Below the pieces are notes generated by a model that was given only the letters and a program-made list of their open reading frames with translations, made no database searches and was not told the origin of the DNA. A stretch of DNA of 64,000 nucleotides from Smithella sp. (GTDB lineage: Bacteria > Desulfobacterota > Syntrophia > Syntrophales > Smithellaceae): the NCBI GenBank assembly GCA_007244375.1, contig SCVW01000048.1:124001-188000 (forward strand), read 5' to 3'. A program made the translations under genes and the position numbers. Positions 53,327-61,977 of the stretch are shown here, piece by piece. How positions within the stretch are numbered: position 1 is the first letter of the stretch; each line of letters starts with the position of its first letter.

Positions 53327-53424
53327 CTTATTTCACCTGATCCTTAATAATTTAAGACAGTAAAATCACTGGCAGTTTAACTGCAAAACCAATTTCTACA
53401 AAATGAATCGTGAATTACAAAAGA

Positions 53425-53985
53425 TTATTCTTTAAAAAGTTTTTCAAAAAACAATTGTTTACTCTTGGGATAATAAATATCTCCGTAATCAACAATCAGC
53501 CTGCCATCAAGATGGTCAATTTCATGCTGGATAACACGGGCAACATAATCCAAATATCTTTTATTGATCTTTTCCCCTTTGGCATCTAAAGCACGAATTT
53601 TGATTTCCGGAAATCGGCTTACTTCAACCTGAACATCGGGACAGGAGAGACATCCTTCAGCTGCAGCTACCTTTTCGCCGCGTGTCTGAGTAATCCGGGG
53701 ATTAACCAGTAACTCGATCTCATTGATATCTTTTATTTTTTTCTGACCACCTTCAGAACTTTTAGCACGGAACACAATTACTCTTTTATTAATGCCTATT
53801 TGCGGAGCAGCCAATCCAGATGCATCATCTCTTTCCATAAAGGCATCTATTAATGTCTGAATTACCTCTTTAGCTTCTTTATTAAAGGGCACCGACAAAT
53901 CTACGGACTTTTTCCTGAGGACAGAGATATCTTTAGGATTTTCTCCCTCATCATTCCATAATGTTAAAACTCTTCTTGAAGACAT
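53425..53985 (-). CDS. def: Peptide deformylase
   Basis: Removes the formyl group from nascent proteins. 186 residues with the three family motifs: GLAAPQIGINK near 58, EGCLSCPDV near 114 (metal-binding Cys) and QHEIDHLDGRL near 153 (metal-binding His pair and catalytic Glu). No fmt gene is next to it. It precedes gcvT on the same strand by about 100 bases, but a separate promoter is likely. Confidence 0.95.
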   Translation of the reverse strand: MSSRRVLTLWNDEGENPKDISVLRKKSVDLSVPFNKEAKEVIQTLIDAFMERDDASGLAAPQIGINKRVIVFRAKSSEGGQKKIKDINEIELLVNPRITQTRGEKVAAAEGCLSCPDVQVEVSRFPEIKIRALDAKGEKINKRYLDYVARVIQHEIDHLDGRLIVDYGDIYYPKSKQLFFEKLFKE

Positions 53986-54306
53986 AAAACTGTACCAAAA
54001 AATTATTTACTGCCACTTATCATCTATTCTTTGTTATTTCAAGTTTTACCAAGCTTGTATGCAAAGATTAATATTAATTTCGAAAGCTTACTTAATATTA
54101 TGCCGGATCAACCAACCTATAAATATCTGGCAGATAATTGGTATAATTGTGGCTTGCAATAAGCGTATATATTTTGCTAAACAATAATAACCCTTCGCTT
54201 TCTTTGGCTAACATTGTTGGCGGAGCCTGTCCGAATTATGCCGGATCGGCAACTTTGAAATCGAAATGTTATTATATGCACTAATTTAAATAATAAGGAT
54301 TGATAC
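53986..54306. other. Intergenic region containing a family B repeat
   Basis: The gap between the divergent def and HemN-like genes. TAATAACCCTTCGCTTTC at 54185 and its counterpart GAAATCGAAATGTTATTA ending at 54274 form the terminal inverted repeats of a 90-bp element whose inside carries CTTTGGCTAACATTGTTGGCGG, the reverse complement of the family B right half. Elsewhere the gap is AT-rich without visible genes. Confidence 0.55.
54185..54274. repeat. MITE-like repeat, family B, shortened inverted copy
   Basis: A 90-bp element in the opposite orientation to 29134-29256, lacking the AGGCGTAT-ATACG core. Terminal arms of about 18-22 bases pair with a few mismatches. Confidence 0.65.
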
Positions 54307-55557
54307 TTGATAAATCAAATTGTTACCAAAATAGCTAAGCGGGAATTTTCCCGTTCGTTAAAATTCGAAGAAGGAAGTTTGCCGAAGTTGCCATCCTGCA
54401 GTGACGAAAAACAGCGACTTCTATATATGCACGTTCCTTTTTGTGAAGAACTTTGCCCTTATTGTTCCTTTCATCGTGTAATTTTCAACGAACCTTTAAC
54501 AAGAAGATATTTTCAAGCCCTGCGCCGGGAAATTAAAATTTATCACGAAAAAGGCTATAAATTTGAAGGAATTTATGTGGGCGGAGGCACTCCCACAGTG
54601 CTGATTGATGAACTGGCGGAAACGTTGAATCTGGCAAGGGAACTTTTTCCGATTAAAGATATTTCCGTGGAAACAAATCCCAATCATTTAATCTCCGAAA
54701 AAATTAAAATCCTGCAAAATTGCGGAATCAAAAGACTTTCTGTGGGCGTGCAAACTTTCAACGATGAAATGCTGAAGAAAATCGGACGATACGAAAAATA
54801 CGGTTCGGGCAAGGAAATCGCAGAACGATTAAAAAATACCCAGGGCTATTTCCATACCTTAAACGCAGACATGATTTTTAATTTTCCAGGACAGACACCC
54901 GATATGCTTGACGCGGACATAGATATGCTGCTCAAATTAAACATAGACCAAACCACCTTCTATCCCCTGATGATTTCCGCTATAACTCAAAACATAATGA
55001 AAGAAACCATGGGAGAAGTAGATTTCCGCGCTGAGGAAAAATTTTATAAATTGATAGTCAGGCGCCTAGAAAAATTTTACGATTTTTCTTCGGCCTGGTG
55101 CTTTTCGCGCAAGGAATCACTTGTTGATGAATATGTCGTTGAATTCGAAGAATACGTCGGCCTGGGCAGTGGTGCAATCGGCTATTTACATGGCACCTGT
55201 TATTCCAACACTTTTGACATCGAAGGATACATAGCATCTTTAGAAAAAGGCAAGCTGCCTCTGCAGGCTTCCCGTAAGTTTGATCTCCATGATCAGATGA
55301 GCTACGATTTCCTGATGAAACTGTTCAGCACAAGACTTGATATCGCATCCATGCAGAAAAAATACGACGGCAAATTTTTAAAAACGATGTGGAAGGAAAT
55401 AGCCGCCTTTGAAATGGTCAGGGCTTTTCGTTATTTTGATCATTACTTGCACCTGACACCGTATGGCCGTTATCTGTGGGTAATCATGATGAGAGAATTT
55501 TTCATCGCCGTAAACAATTTCCGGGACTACTGCCGAAAACAGGTGAACATCGGATGA
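54307..55557 (+). CDS. HemN/HemW-like radical SAM protein
   Basis: A 416-residue radical SAM protein of the oxygen-independent coproporphyrinogen oxidase group. The cluster motif is CEELCPYC near residues 44-51 (C-x3-C-x2-C), followed by YVGGGTPTVL near 97, SVETNPN near 120 and GVQTFNDEMLKKIGRYEKYGSG near 144. The C-terminal HemN-like domain includes the GLGSGAIGYLHG region. It may act in heme synthesis, as a HemW-type heme chaperone, or on another substrate; it diverges from both in detail. The likely start is TTG at 54307 with AAGGA upstream. No heme genes are adjacent. Confidence 0.8.
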   Translation: MINQIVTKIAKREFSRSLKFEEGSLPKLPSCSDEKQRLLYMHVPFCEELCPYCSFHRVIFNEPLTRRYFQALRREIKIYHEKGYKFEGIYVGGGTPTVLIDELAETLNLARELFPIKDISVETNPNHLISEKIKILQNCGIKRLSVGVQTFNDEMLKKIGRYEKYGSGKEIAERLKNTQGYFHTLNADMIFNFPGQTPDMLDADIDMLLKLNIDQTTFYPLMISAITQNIMKETMGEVDFRAEEKFYKLIVRRLEKFYDFSSAWCFSRKESLVDEYVVEFEEYVGLGSGAIGYLHGTCYSNTFDIEGYIASLEKGKLPLQASRKFDLHDQMSYDFLMKLFSTRLDIASMQKKYDGKFLKTMWKEIAAFEMVRAFRYFDHYLHLTPYGRYLWVIMMREFFIAVNNFRDYCRKQVNIG

Positions 55558-55796
55558 AATATATTTTGTCTCTTTGAATTCCGATTTATAGGAGTGAAAA
55601 GTCTTTAAAACAAGATGTCTCGCTCCACTCGACATGACAAAAGAAAAACTTAAGAATATAAAAAAATTGAATTTTGTTCCCCTTTAGAGGGGGTGTCGCG
55701 AAGCGACGGAGGAGGATTCATATAAAAAGAATTTCCACCCCCTGTACCCCCGCCAGCGCGGGACAAAGAAATGAATTGGTATCGAATGAGGAAATT

Positions 55797-57212
55797 ATGG
55801 ACGAAACAAAAAAAGAAATGTTGAAAAAGCTGCCGAAAATTGACGAGGTTCTTTTGATTTTGGAAAAGCAGAATATCTATGATCTGGCGCCGCGCGATAT
55901 TGTCATTGCAACATGCCGGAAGGTTGTGCAGGATTTGAGAGAAAGGATTGTCAATGCCATGAAAAAGATTCCTGTGGAATCTTTTCCAGACGCGGCCATT
56001 GTCGCTGGGAAAGTGGAAAAGTCAATCAAAGGCTTATCCAATTATAGCCTGCGCCGTGTCGTCAACGCCACCGGCGTCATCCTGCATACCAATCTGGGTC
56101 GCGCGCCGCTTTGCCCCGAAGCGCTGGAAAGAATTCTGGACGTGGGCAAAGGTTATTCTAACCTGGAATTTGATTTGGGCAAGGGTGAACGAGGCCAGCG
56201 CTACGATCACGTAAGCTCTCTGCTTTGCGCCCTCACGGGAGCCGAAGATGCACTGATTGTCAACAACAATGCAGCGGCTGTTTTACTGGTGCTCAATACT
56301 CTGGCCCAGAAAAAAGAAGCAATCGTATCGCGGGGCGAGCTCATTGAAATCGGCGGTGAATTCCGCATCCCGGAAATCATGCAGAAAAGCGCTACAAAAC
56401 TTCGCGAAGTGGGCACAACCAATCGGACGCGCCTGAGCGATTACGAAAAAGCCGTCAATGATAAAACAGGTCTGATTATGAAAGTGCATACCAGCAATTA
56501 CCGCATTGTGGGATTTACCGAAGAAGCGGATATCGAATCTCTGGTCGCTCTGGGAAAAAGCCATGGTATTCCGGTTATGGATGATCTGGGCAGCGGCTGC
56601 CTGATTGACTTGGAGCTCTACGGCCTTCAGCACGAACCTACAATTCGTGAAAGACTGGCTACCGGCGTTGACGTGGTCACCTTCAGCGGCGATAAACTGC
56701 TGGGCGGCCCGCAGGCCGGAATCATTGTTGGCAAAAAGGAAGTTCTTGCGAAAATCAAAAAGAATCCCTTGAACCGCGCGCTGCGCATTGATAAATTTAC
56801 GCTGGCTGCGTTGGAAGCCACATTGATGTACTATCTTAACCCTGCCGCGGCACCCAGGAAATTAAGAGCATTGAAAGCTTTGACCGAATCTGTTGTTGAT
56901 GTAAAAAAACGTGCTGAAAAATTAATCACGAAATTGCAAAAAGAAAATTTCGATTCGCTGAAATTTGTACTTCGTGAAGATTTCGCCGCCGCCGGCGGCG
57001 GGTCATTACCTACACAAAAAATCCCAACTGTCTTAGTTTCCGTCAAAAACAAAAAAATGACCGCCAGCAAAATGGAAGAAAAACTGCGCCAGCTCGACGT
57101 GCCGGTAATCGTTCGCGTGGATAAGGATGAAATTCTTTTTGATTTGCGCACCGTGGCCAAGGATGAGTTTGCTTTCGTCATCGAAGGGTTGAGACAAATA
57201 ATATCTAATTAA
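55797..57212 (+). CDS. selA: L-seryl-tRNA(Sec) selenium transferase
   Basis: SelA converts Ser-tRNA(Sec) to Sec-tRNA(Sec) with selenophosphate and PLP. 471 residues from the ATG at 55797 with GAGGA ahead; the in-frame extension to 55674 runs through a palindromic repeat and is unlikely. Signatures: RRVVNATGVILHTNLGRAP near 82, NNNAAAVLL near 155 and the PLP lysine near residue 300 in FSGDKLLGGPQAG. It implies use of selenocysteine. selB, selD and the tRNA(Sec) gene are not in the window. Two perfect hairpins follow. Confidence 0.94.
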   Translation: MDETKKEMLKKLPKIDEVLLILEKQNIYDLAPRDIVIATCRKVVQDLRERIVNAMKKIPVESFPDAAIVAGKVEKSIKGLSNYSLRRVVNATGVILHTNLGRAPLCPEALERILDVGKGYSNLEFDLGKGERGQRYDHVSSLLCALTGAEDALIVNNNAAAVLLVLNTLAQKKEAIVSRGELIEIGGEFRIPEIMQKSATKLREVGTTNRTRLSDYEKAVNDKTGLIMKVHTSNYRIVGFTEEADIESLVALGKSHGIPVMDDLGSGCLIDLELYGLQHEPTIRERLATGVDVVTFSGDKLLGGPQAGIIVGKKEVLAKIKKNPLNRALRIDKFTLAALEATLMYYLNPAAAPRKLRALKALTESVVDVKKRAEKLITKLQKENFDSLKFVLREDFAAAGGGSLPTQKIPTVLVSVKNKKMTASKMEEKLRQLDVPVIVRVDKDEILFDLRTVAKDEFAFVIEGLRQIISN

Positions 57213-57218
57213 GAAAGC

Positions 57219-57277
57219 GGCGCATTCGGGGGAATGCGCCCTACACCATAACGTAGGGACTGTTCCCCGAACAGTCC
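57219..57277. repeat. Two tandem perfect hairpins after selA
   Basis: GGCGCATTC-GGGG-GAATGCGCC (57219-57240) and GGACTGTTC-CCC-GAACAGTCC (57257-57277). No T-tract follows, so they may be mRNA-stabilising or repeat-derived instead of true terminators. Confidence 0.65.
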
Positions 57278-57298
57278 GAATACTGGATTGCCTTTGTT

Positions 57299-57365
57299 CA
57301 GCAAAGTCTTTTTGACTTGGCTGTCTACAATACAGATAATCAGTCAAGTCAAAAAGACTCGACTG
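57299..57365. repeat. Inverted repeat upstream of rluD
   Basis: Two 25-base arms, 57299-57323 and 57341-57365, pair at about 21 of 25 positions (shared core AGTCTTTTTGACTTG) with a 17-base loop. The word GTCGAGTCTTTTTGA also occurs near 18588. It ends 33 bases before the rluD start. Confidence 0.65.
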
Positions 57366-57398
57366 AACTTGGGGAGGAAAATTTACAGGAGTAACAAT

Positions 57399-58421
57399 TT
57401 GATCGAGCAGGCGGAAAAAATTAAATTTACGATAGATAAAAGCCATAACGGGCAGAGGCTGGACATATATCTCGCGCAAAGCGAGGCGGCGCTTTCCCGT
57501 TCGCAGGTCAAGTACGCCATCGAAGAAGGCGACGTATTGGTCAATGATAAAGTTCCCAAAGTCAGCCAACACCTCAAAGAAGGAGATGTGATTGTGCTGA
57601 CCAAGAGGCCGCCGGTGGAGGCTAAAGCCGTGCCGCAGGAAATACCTTTGGATATTGTTTACGAAGATGATGCCGTTATCGTCATCAATAAACCGGCGGG
57701 AATGGTGGTGCATCCGGCGCCGGGCAATCCCGAAAAAACGCTGGTCAACGCCCTGCTTTTTCACTGCCATGATTTATCGGGTATCGGCGGTATCTTAAGG
57801 CCGGGAATCGTTCACCGTCTGGATAAAGATACCTCCGGCCTGATAGTAGCGGCAAAATCGGATGAGGCTCACCGACATCTTTCGAAGCAGTTTGAAAAAC
57901 ACGATGTTCATAAGAAATATCTGGCGCTGGTCTGGGGAGACGTGAAAGGCAGCCACGGAGAAATATTAGAGCCTGTGGGCAGGCATCCGGTCAATCGCAA
58001 AAAGATGTCCACTAAAAGCAAACATGGAAAAGAAGCGCTTTCTCTCTGGAAAGTGTGTGAACGCTTTGGCATGGTCACCCTTCTGGAGGTAGAGATTAAA
58101 ACCGGTCGCACCCATCAGATTCGCGTGCATCTTTCCTCTCGCGGCTATCCGGTTGTGGGCGATGCTGTTTATGGAAACTCTTCCCGAGTCAAAGCTATTG
58201 CCGATACCGTGCTGAAAGCCAAACTTAAGGAATTCAACCGACAGGCTCTGCACGCGATGCAGCTTTCTTTTATTCATCCGATTAAAAGTGAACGGATGGT
58301 ATTTACAGCGGATATGCCGCAGGATCTAGCCAATCTTTGCGCGCAGCTTCGTTCAAGTGTCAAATCGTCCGATACATCCGCCACTAACTGGAAAGAAAAA
58401 CTAAGGCAGAAAAATGTTTAA
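57399..58421 (+). CDS. rluD: RluA/RluD-family 23S rRNA pseudouridine synthase
   Basis: Converts specific uridines in large rRNA to pseudouridine. 340 residues from a TTG at 57399, chosen because AGGAG ends seven bases ahead; the longer frame starting at 57288 crosses an inverted repeat. N-terminal S4 RNA-binding domain (about 10-80, RLDIYLAQSEAALSRSQVKYAI), then the catalytic HRLDKDTSGL motif with its Asp and the KTGRTHQIRVHL motif. The stop overlaps the pgeF start by eight bases. RluD is the best guess from size and S4 domain. Confidence 0.9.
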   Translation: MIEQAEKIKFTIDKSHNGQRLDIYLAQSEAALSRSQVKYAIEEGDVLVNDKVPKVSQHLKEGDVIVLTKRPPVEAKAVPQEIPLDIVYEDDAVIVINKPAGMVVHPAPGNPEKTLVNALLFHCHDLSGIGGILRPGIVHRLDKDTSGLIVAAKSDEAHRHLSKQFEKHDVHKKYLALVWGDVKGSHGEILEPVGRHPVNRKKMSTKSKHGKEALSLWKVCERFGMVTLLEVEIKTGRTHQIRVHLSSRGYPVVGDAVYGNSSRVKAIADTVLKAKLKEFNRQALHAMQLSFIHPIKSERMVFTADMPQDLANLCAQLRSSVKSSDTSATNWKEKLRQKNV

Positions 58422-59268
58422 GCTGAACAAAAAACACTCTATCCAGTATTTTGAATCTTCACTTTTGAGTGAGTGTGATTTCTTAACTCATGCCTTTTGC
58501 ACGCGGCTGGGCGGTGTTTCGGAAGATGATTACGCCTCACTTAATATCAGCTTCAAGGAAGGTGATTTGGAGGGCAAAGTTTTACAGAACTGGCATCGTT
58601 TGGCTATGGCCTTTTCGATACCGCTGGAACAATTTCTTACCCTCAACCAGGTTCACGGCGATGATATTTTTGTCATCAAACCTTACGGCGATTATTATTC
58701 TTCGCGTGAACATCTGAATTACGACGCAATCATTACCAACCGCACAAATCTGGCTATTTGCATCAAAACAGCCGACTGTGTTCCAATTTTTCTTGTTGAT
58801 AGGATCAAGAAAATAATTGCTGTGGTCCACGCCGGCTGGCGAAGCACCGCTCTTGGTATAACCGCCAAGGTAATACGTTTGCTTATCGATAAATATCATT
58901 GTTTACCGTGCGATATTCTGGCAGTTATCGGCCCGGCTATCGGCAAATGCTGTTTTGACCTGGACGCGGCTGCAGCTGACGATTTTTGCAAACAAAAAAA
59001 TCATGAAGCTTTTGTATTCCCCGGCAAACGACAAAATAAATACGCAATTGATCTGGCTGAAGCCAACCGCAGGCAAATTATGAACTGCGGAATCTCCGAA
59101 TCAAACATAGATGTTTCTGATTTTTGCACTTCCTGCCGCCAGGATTTATTTTTCTCGCATCGCGGATCGGGCGGAATCACAGGCAGGCAGGTCAATTTTA
59201 TGATGATTAAGGGAGATACTCCCTGCCGCGTCCTGACAGTTGGTAATGAATTCCCGTCGATTCAATAA
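58414..59268 (+). CDS. pgeF: Multicopper polyphenol oxidase/YfiH-family purine nucleoside phosphorylase (PgeF-like)
   Basis: A 284-residue protein with the DUF152/YfiH signature: LNQVHGDDIFVI near residue 75, IKTADCVPIFLVD near 118, AVVHAGWRSTALGI near 135 and GPAIGKCCFDLD near 168. Members act as purine nucleoside phosphorylases, or have been linked to editing of peptidoglycan precursors (PgeF). It overlaps rluD by eight bases, a pairing that is common in proteobacteria. Physiological role is inferred. Confidence 0.88.
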   Translation: MFKLNKKHSIQYFESSLLSECDFLTHAFCTRLGGVSEDDYASLNISFKEGDLEGKVLQNWHRLAMAFSIPLEQFLTLNQVHGDDIFVIKPYGDYYSSREHLNYDAIITNRTNLAICIKTADCVPIFLVDRIKKIIAVVHAGWRSTALGITAKVIRLLIDKYHCLPCDILAVIGPAIGKCCFDLDAAAADDFCKQKNHEAFVFPGKRQNKYAIDLAEANRRQIMNCGISESNIDVSDFCTSCRQDLFFSHRGSGGITGRQVNFMMIKGDTPCRVLTVGNEFPSIQ

Positions 59269-59328
59269 ACTGGGTATTGACAGTATTAACTTTCAGTATT
59301 AATTAAGACCATCGCCTTAAAAAAACGA

Positions 59329-59450
59329 TTCCGCTTCTAAATCAATGATGATATCGCGGCGGCTAGGAGGAGGCGACGAGGCGTATTTTACATACGTTGA
59401 GGAAGCCGACAACGACGCCAACAAAGATAGCGCTTGATTTAGAAATGGAA
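59329..59450. repeat. MITE-like palindromic repeat, family B, copy with full core
   Basis: A 122-bp element: TTCCGCTTCTAAATCAATGATG at the left and the inverse ATTTAGAAATGGAA at the right end. The core GAGGCGTATTTTACATACG (59378-59396) then TTGAGGAAGCC is nearly the same as at 29185. It ends 14 bases before the hldD start, so it may carry or block the promoter. Confidence 0.8.
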
Positions 59451-59463
59451 AAGGAGCAAAAAA

Positions 59464-60441
59464 ATGATTATCGTCACAGGTGGCGCCGGATTTATAGGAA
59501 GCGCTTTTGTCTGGAAACTTAATCAGGAAGACATAGATGACATTGTAATAGTTGACCAACTGGGCACGGGCGATAAGTGGAAAAATCTGGTAAACTTAAA
59601 GTTTGAAGACTACATCCATAAAGATGTTTTTTTTAATATGCTTTGTGATGATGCACTCCCATTTGAGGTAAACGCTATTATCCATATGGGAGCCTGTTCT
59701 TCAACGACCGAGCGTGACGCTGATTATCTCTGGGAAAATAATTTTCTCTATACAAGAACCCTGGCCGAATGGGCGCTCCCGCGTAATATCCGTTTTATAT
59801 ACGCCAGTTCCGCCGCAACATACGGAGATGGAAAGCAGAGCTTCTCAGATGACCATAATAAGATAAAACTCCTCAAACCGATTAATATGTATGGTTATTC
59901 CAAACAACTATTTGATCTATGGACGCTTCGCAATAATCTCGAAGAAAAAATGGCAGGAATAAAATTTTTCAACGTTTTCGGCCCCAACGAATATCACAAA
60001 GGCGACATGGCCAGTGTTGTTTTTAAAGCGTTTCATCAAATAAAAGAAACCGGCAAAGTCAAACTTTTCAAATCCTATATCAAAGGATACAAAAATGGTG
60101 GCCAAATGCGTGATTTCGTTTATGTCAAGGACTGTGTAAATGTCATGTGGTGGCTTTTTAAAAATCCCAAGGCCAACGGCATTTTTAATCTGGGCACAGG
60201 CAAAGCCCGAACGTGGAACGATTTAATCAATGCCGTTTTTGCAGCAATGAAGGAAAAAACAAACATCGAATATATTGAAATGCCTGAAGCCTTACGCAAT
60301 CAGTATCAGTATTTTACGCAGGCAGAAATGAAAAAATTAACAAGCGCCGGCTGTCCGGTAAAATTTTCATCACTGGAAGATTCCGTGTACGATTACGTAA
60401 CGAAATATTTGCAGAAAACCGACACGCATTTGGGAATTTAA
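59464..60441 (+). CDS. hldD: ADP-L-glycero-D-manno-heptose 6-epimerase
   Basis: Makes the L,D-heptose for the LPS inner core. A 325-residue short-chain dehydrogenase-like epimerase: VTGGAGFIGS at 4-13, HMGACSSTTE near 75, YASSAATYG near 113, the catalytic YGYSKQLFD (Tyr-x3-Lys) near 138, FNVFGPNEYHKGDMASV near 166 and GTGKARTWNDLI near 242. A ribosome-binding site AAAAGGAG precedes the ATG. It is upstream of a HepT-MntA pair, then kdsB and pldA, an envelope gene group. Confidence 0.95.
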   Translation: MIIVTGGAGFIGSAFVWKLNQEDIDDIVIVDQLGTGDKWKNLVNLKFEDYIHKDVFFNMLCDDALPFEVNAIIHMGACSSTTERDADYLWENNFLYTRTLAEWALPRNIRFIYASSAATYGDGKQSFSDDHNKIKLLKPINMYGYSKQLFDLWTLRNNLEEKMAGIKFFNVFGPNEYHKGDMASVVFKAFHQIKETGKVKLFKSYIKGYKNGGQMRDFVYVKDCVNVMWWLFKNPKANGIFNLGTGKARTWNDLINAVFAAMKEKTNIEYIEMPEALRNQYQYFTQAEMKKLTSAGCPVKFSSLEDSVYDYVTKYLQKTDTHLGI

Positions 60442-60511
60442 TTTCCCTTAATGATTTTTATCCGTCGCACAACTGAACAATTTGTGATAAATTTATTCAA
60501 GGAATAAAAAA

Positions 60512-60823
60512 ATGAGACAAGACATACTGGATAAAATCAAAGAGCAAAAATTAAAATATGCCGGCGAAGGGTTTATTATTCTCGGCGTTTTTGGATCTTT
60601 TGCGCGTGGCGAAGAAACTTCTGAAAGCGATCTCGATCTTTTATTTGAAATAGATGATGTATTTCTGGACAGGAATTCCGGCTGGAAAGCATGCGGACGT
60701 CTCGAAGATATTAAAAAAGAAATCAGCAGGGACCTCGGCAGGCATATTGATATGACCGATAGAGATGCTCTCGATGACATAGGCAGAAGATTTATTTTGC
60801 CGGAGGTCGTCTATGTCGTATAA
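60512..60823 (+). CDS. mntA: MntA-type antitoxin nucleotidyltransferase (second module)
   Basis: A 103-residue minimal nucleotidyltransferase: GSX10DXD is present as G28-S29 and D40-L-D42 (FGSFARGEETSESDLDLL). It should silence the neighbouring HEPN toxin by AMPylation. It overlaps the hepT gene by 11 bases. Distinct in sequence from the module at 43416-44064. Confidence 0.87.
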   Translation: MRQDILDKIKEQKLKYAGEGFIILGVFGSFARGEETSESDLDLLFEIDDVFLDRNSGWKACGRLEDIKKEISRDLGRHIDMTDRDALDDIGRRFILPEVVYVV

Positions 60824-61172
60824 AGGGGATATCGTCCGCTTATATACAATAAGAAAATTCATCACCGACATCGAAACAATCATAAACAATCACGAAACTG
60901 TCATAAAAGCGGTAGAAAACATGGAAGGCCAATACGCATTGATGCTTTGTATCGCACAGATCGGCGAACTGTTAAACAAAATAACAACTCCCGAACTGAA
61001 AGCAGATTTGCCGGTTAAGGATGCCGTGGCTTTCAGAAATGTAATTGTTCACAACTATGAGCACATCAATATTAAATTCACTGTAAGAACGTTAAAAGAA
61101 AGTATTCCTGAATTGAAAACAAAAATATCTTCTTTAATAAAGGACTACGAAGAGAAACAGATTAAATCTTGA
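60813..61172 (+). CDS. hepT: HepT-type HEPN toxin (second module)
   Basis: A 119-residue HEPN protein with the motif R-x4-H-x-Y as RNVIVHNY at residues 75-82, and an AQIGEL segment near 48. It overlaps its mntA partner. The gene order mntA-hepT is the same in both modules. It sits between hldD and kdsB. Confidence 0.86.
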   Translation: MSYKGDIVRLYTIRKFITDIETIINNHETVIKAVENMEGQYALMLCIAQIGELLNKITTPELKADLPVKDAVAFRNVIVHNYEHINIKFTVRTLKESIPELKTKISSLIKDYEEKQIKS

Positions 61173-61230
61173 ATGTAATCGATTCTTCATTTTCAGGAAC
61201 TGATAACCGGTTTTTTTTATGGAATAGATA

Positions 61231-61977
61231 ATGAAAAGAAAAATTGTTTGCATCATCCCCTCACGTTACGAATCCAGCAGGTTTCCGGGCAAACCTCTGG
61301 CCGACCTTTGCGGAAAGCCGATGATTCAGCATGTCTATGAACGCGTGACCAAGGCTAAGGCCATACCCTACGTGGCTGTGGCAACTGACGATCAGAGAAT
61401 ATTCGACGCCGTAAAGAAATTCGGCGGCAATGCCATAATGACGGCGGCTACACATCGCTCCGGCACAGATCGCATTGCTGAAGCAGTAAAGACACTGAAT
61501 CTTCCCGCTGATGCAATTGTCGTCAACATTCAGGGAGATCAGCCTATTTTCGAGCCGGCACATGTTGACGAAGTTATCCAACCGCTCATCAATGATCCGT
61601 CAATCAATATGGCCACGCTGATTTATAAAATAATTATTGATGAAGAAATAACCCATCCAAATGCAGTTAAAGTAGTATTCGATCATCAGAATTTCGCCGT
61701 TTATTTTTCAAGAGCAACGATTCCTTACGTGCGGGATAAAAATCTTAAAGCCGACTACTACAAACATCACGGTATTTACGCATATCGTCGTGATTTTCTC
61801 GATACTTTCACCAAACTTCCCGAAGGCAAACTCGAAAAACTCGAAGCACTCGAACAGTTGCGTGCATTGGAGTACGGCTATAAAATCAAGGTCGTCATCA
61901 CTCTCCACGATTCTGCAGAAGTAGACAACAAGCAGGAGTTGGAAAGAGTGCGCCAGATTCTTACGACAATAAAATGA
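61231..61977 (+). CDS. kdsB: 3-deoxy-manno-octulosonate cytidylyltransferase (CMP-Kdo synthetase)
   Basis: Activates Kdo for LPS inner-core synthesis. 248 residues: IIPSRYESSRFPGKPLADLCGKPMI in outline at 5-30, VVNIQGDQPIFEPAHV near 97, YKHHGIYAYRRDFL near 174 and LEKLEALEQLRALEYG near 195. It is coupled to pldA by an ATGA overlap. Together with hldD it shows that the organism makes LPS. Confidence 0.96.
   Translation: MKRKIVCIIPSRYESSRFPGKPLADLCGKPMIQHVYERVTKAKAIPYVAVATDDQRIFDAVKKFGGNAIMTAATHRSGTDRIAEAVKTLNLPADAIVVNIQGDQPIFEPAHVDEVIQPLINDPSINMATLIYKIIIDEEITHPNAVKVVFDHQNFAVYFSRATIPYVRDKNLKADYYKHHGIYAYRRDFLDTFTKLPEGKLEKLEALEQLRALEYGYKIKVVITLHDSAEVDNKQELERVRQILTTIK

Noticed and set aside
53327-53424. 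Possible glycine riboswitch ahead of gcvT
   Set aside because: Only a small GGCAGTTTAACTGC-type hairpin is seen; the conserved glycine-aptamer core is absent and the gap is too short for the usual tandem form.
55674-55796. Extension of selA upstream by 41 codons
   Set aside because: The added residues are Arg- and Pro-rich, encoded by palindromic repeat sequence, and SelA length is normal from 55797.
57033-57770. 245-codon antisense frame across the selA-rluD junction
   Set aside because: It spans two real genes and the palindromic gap and shows no protein-like features.
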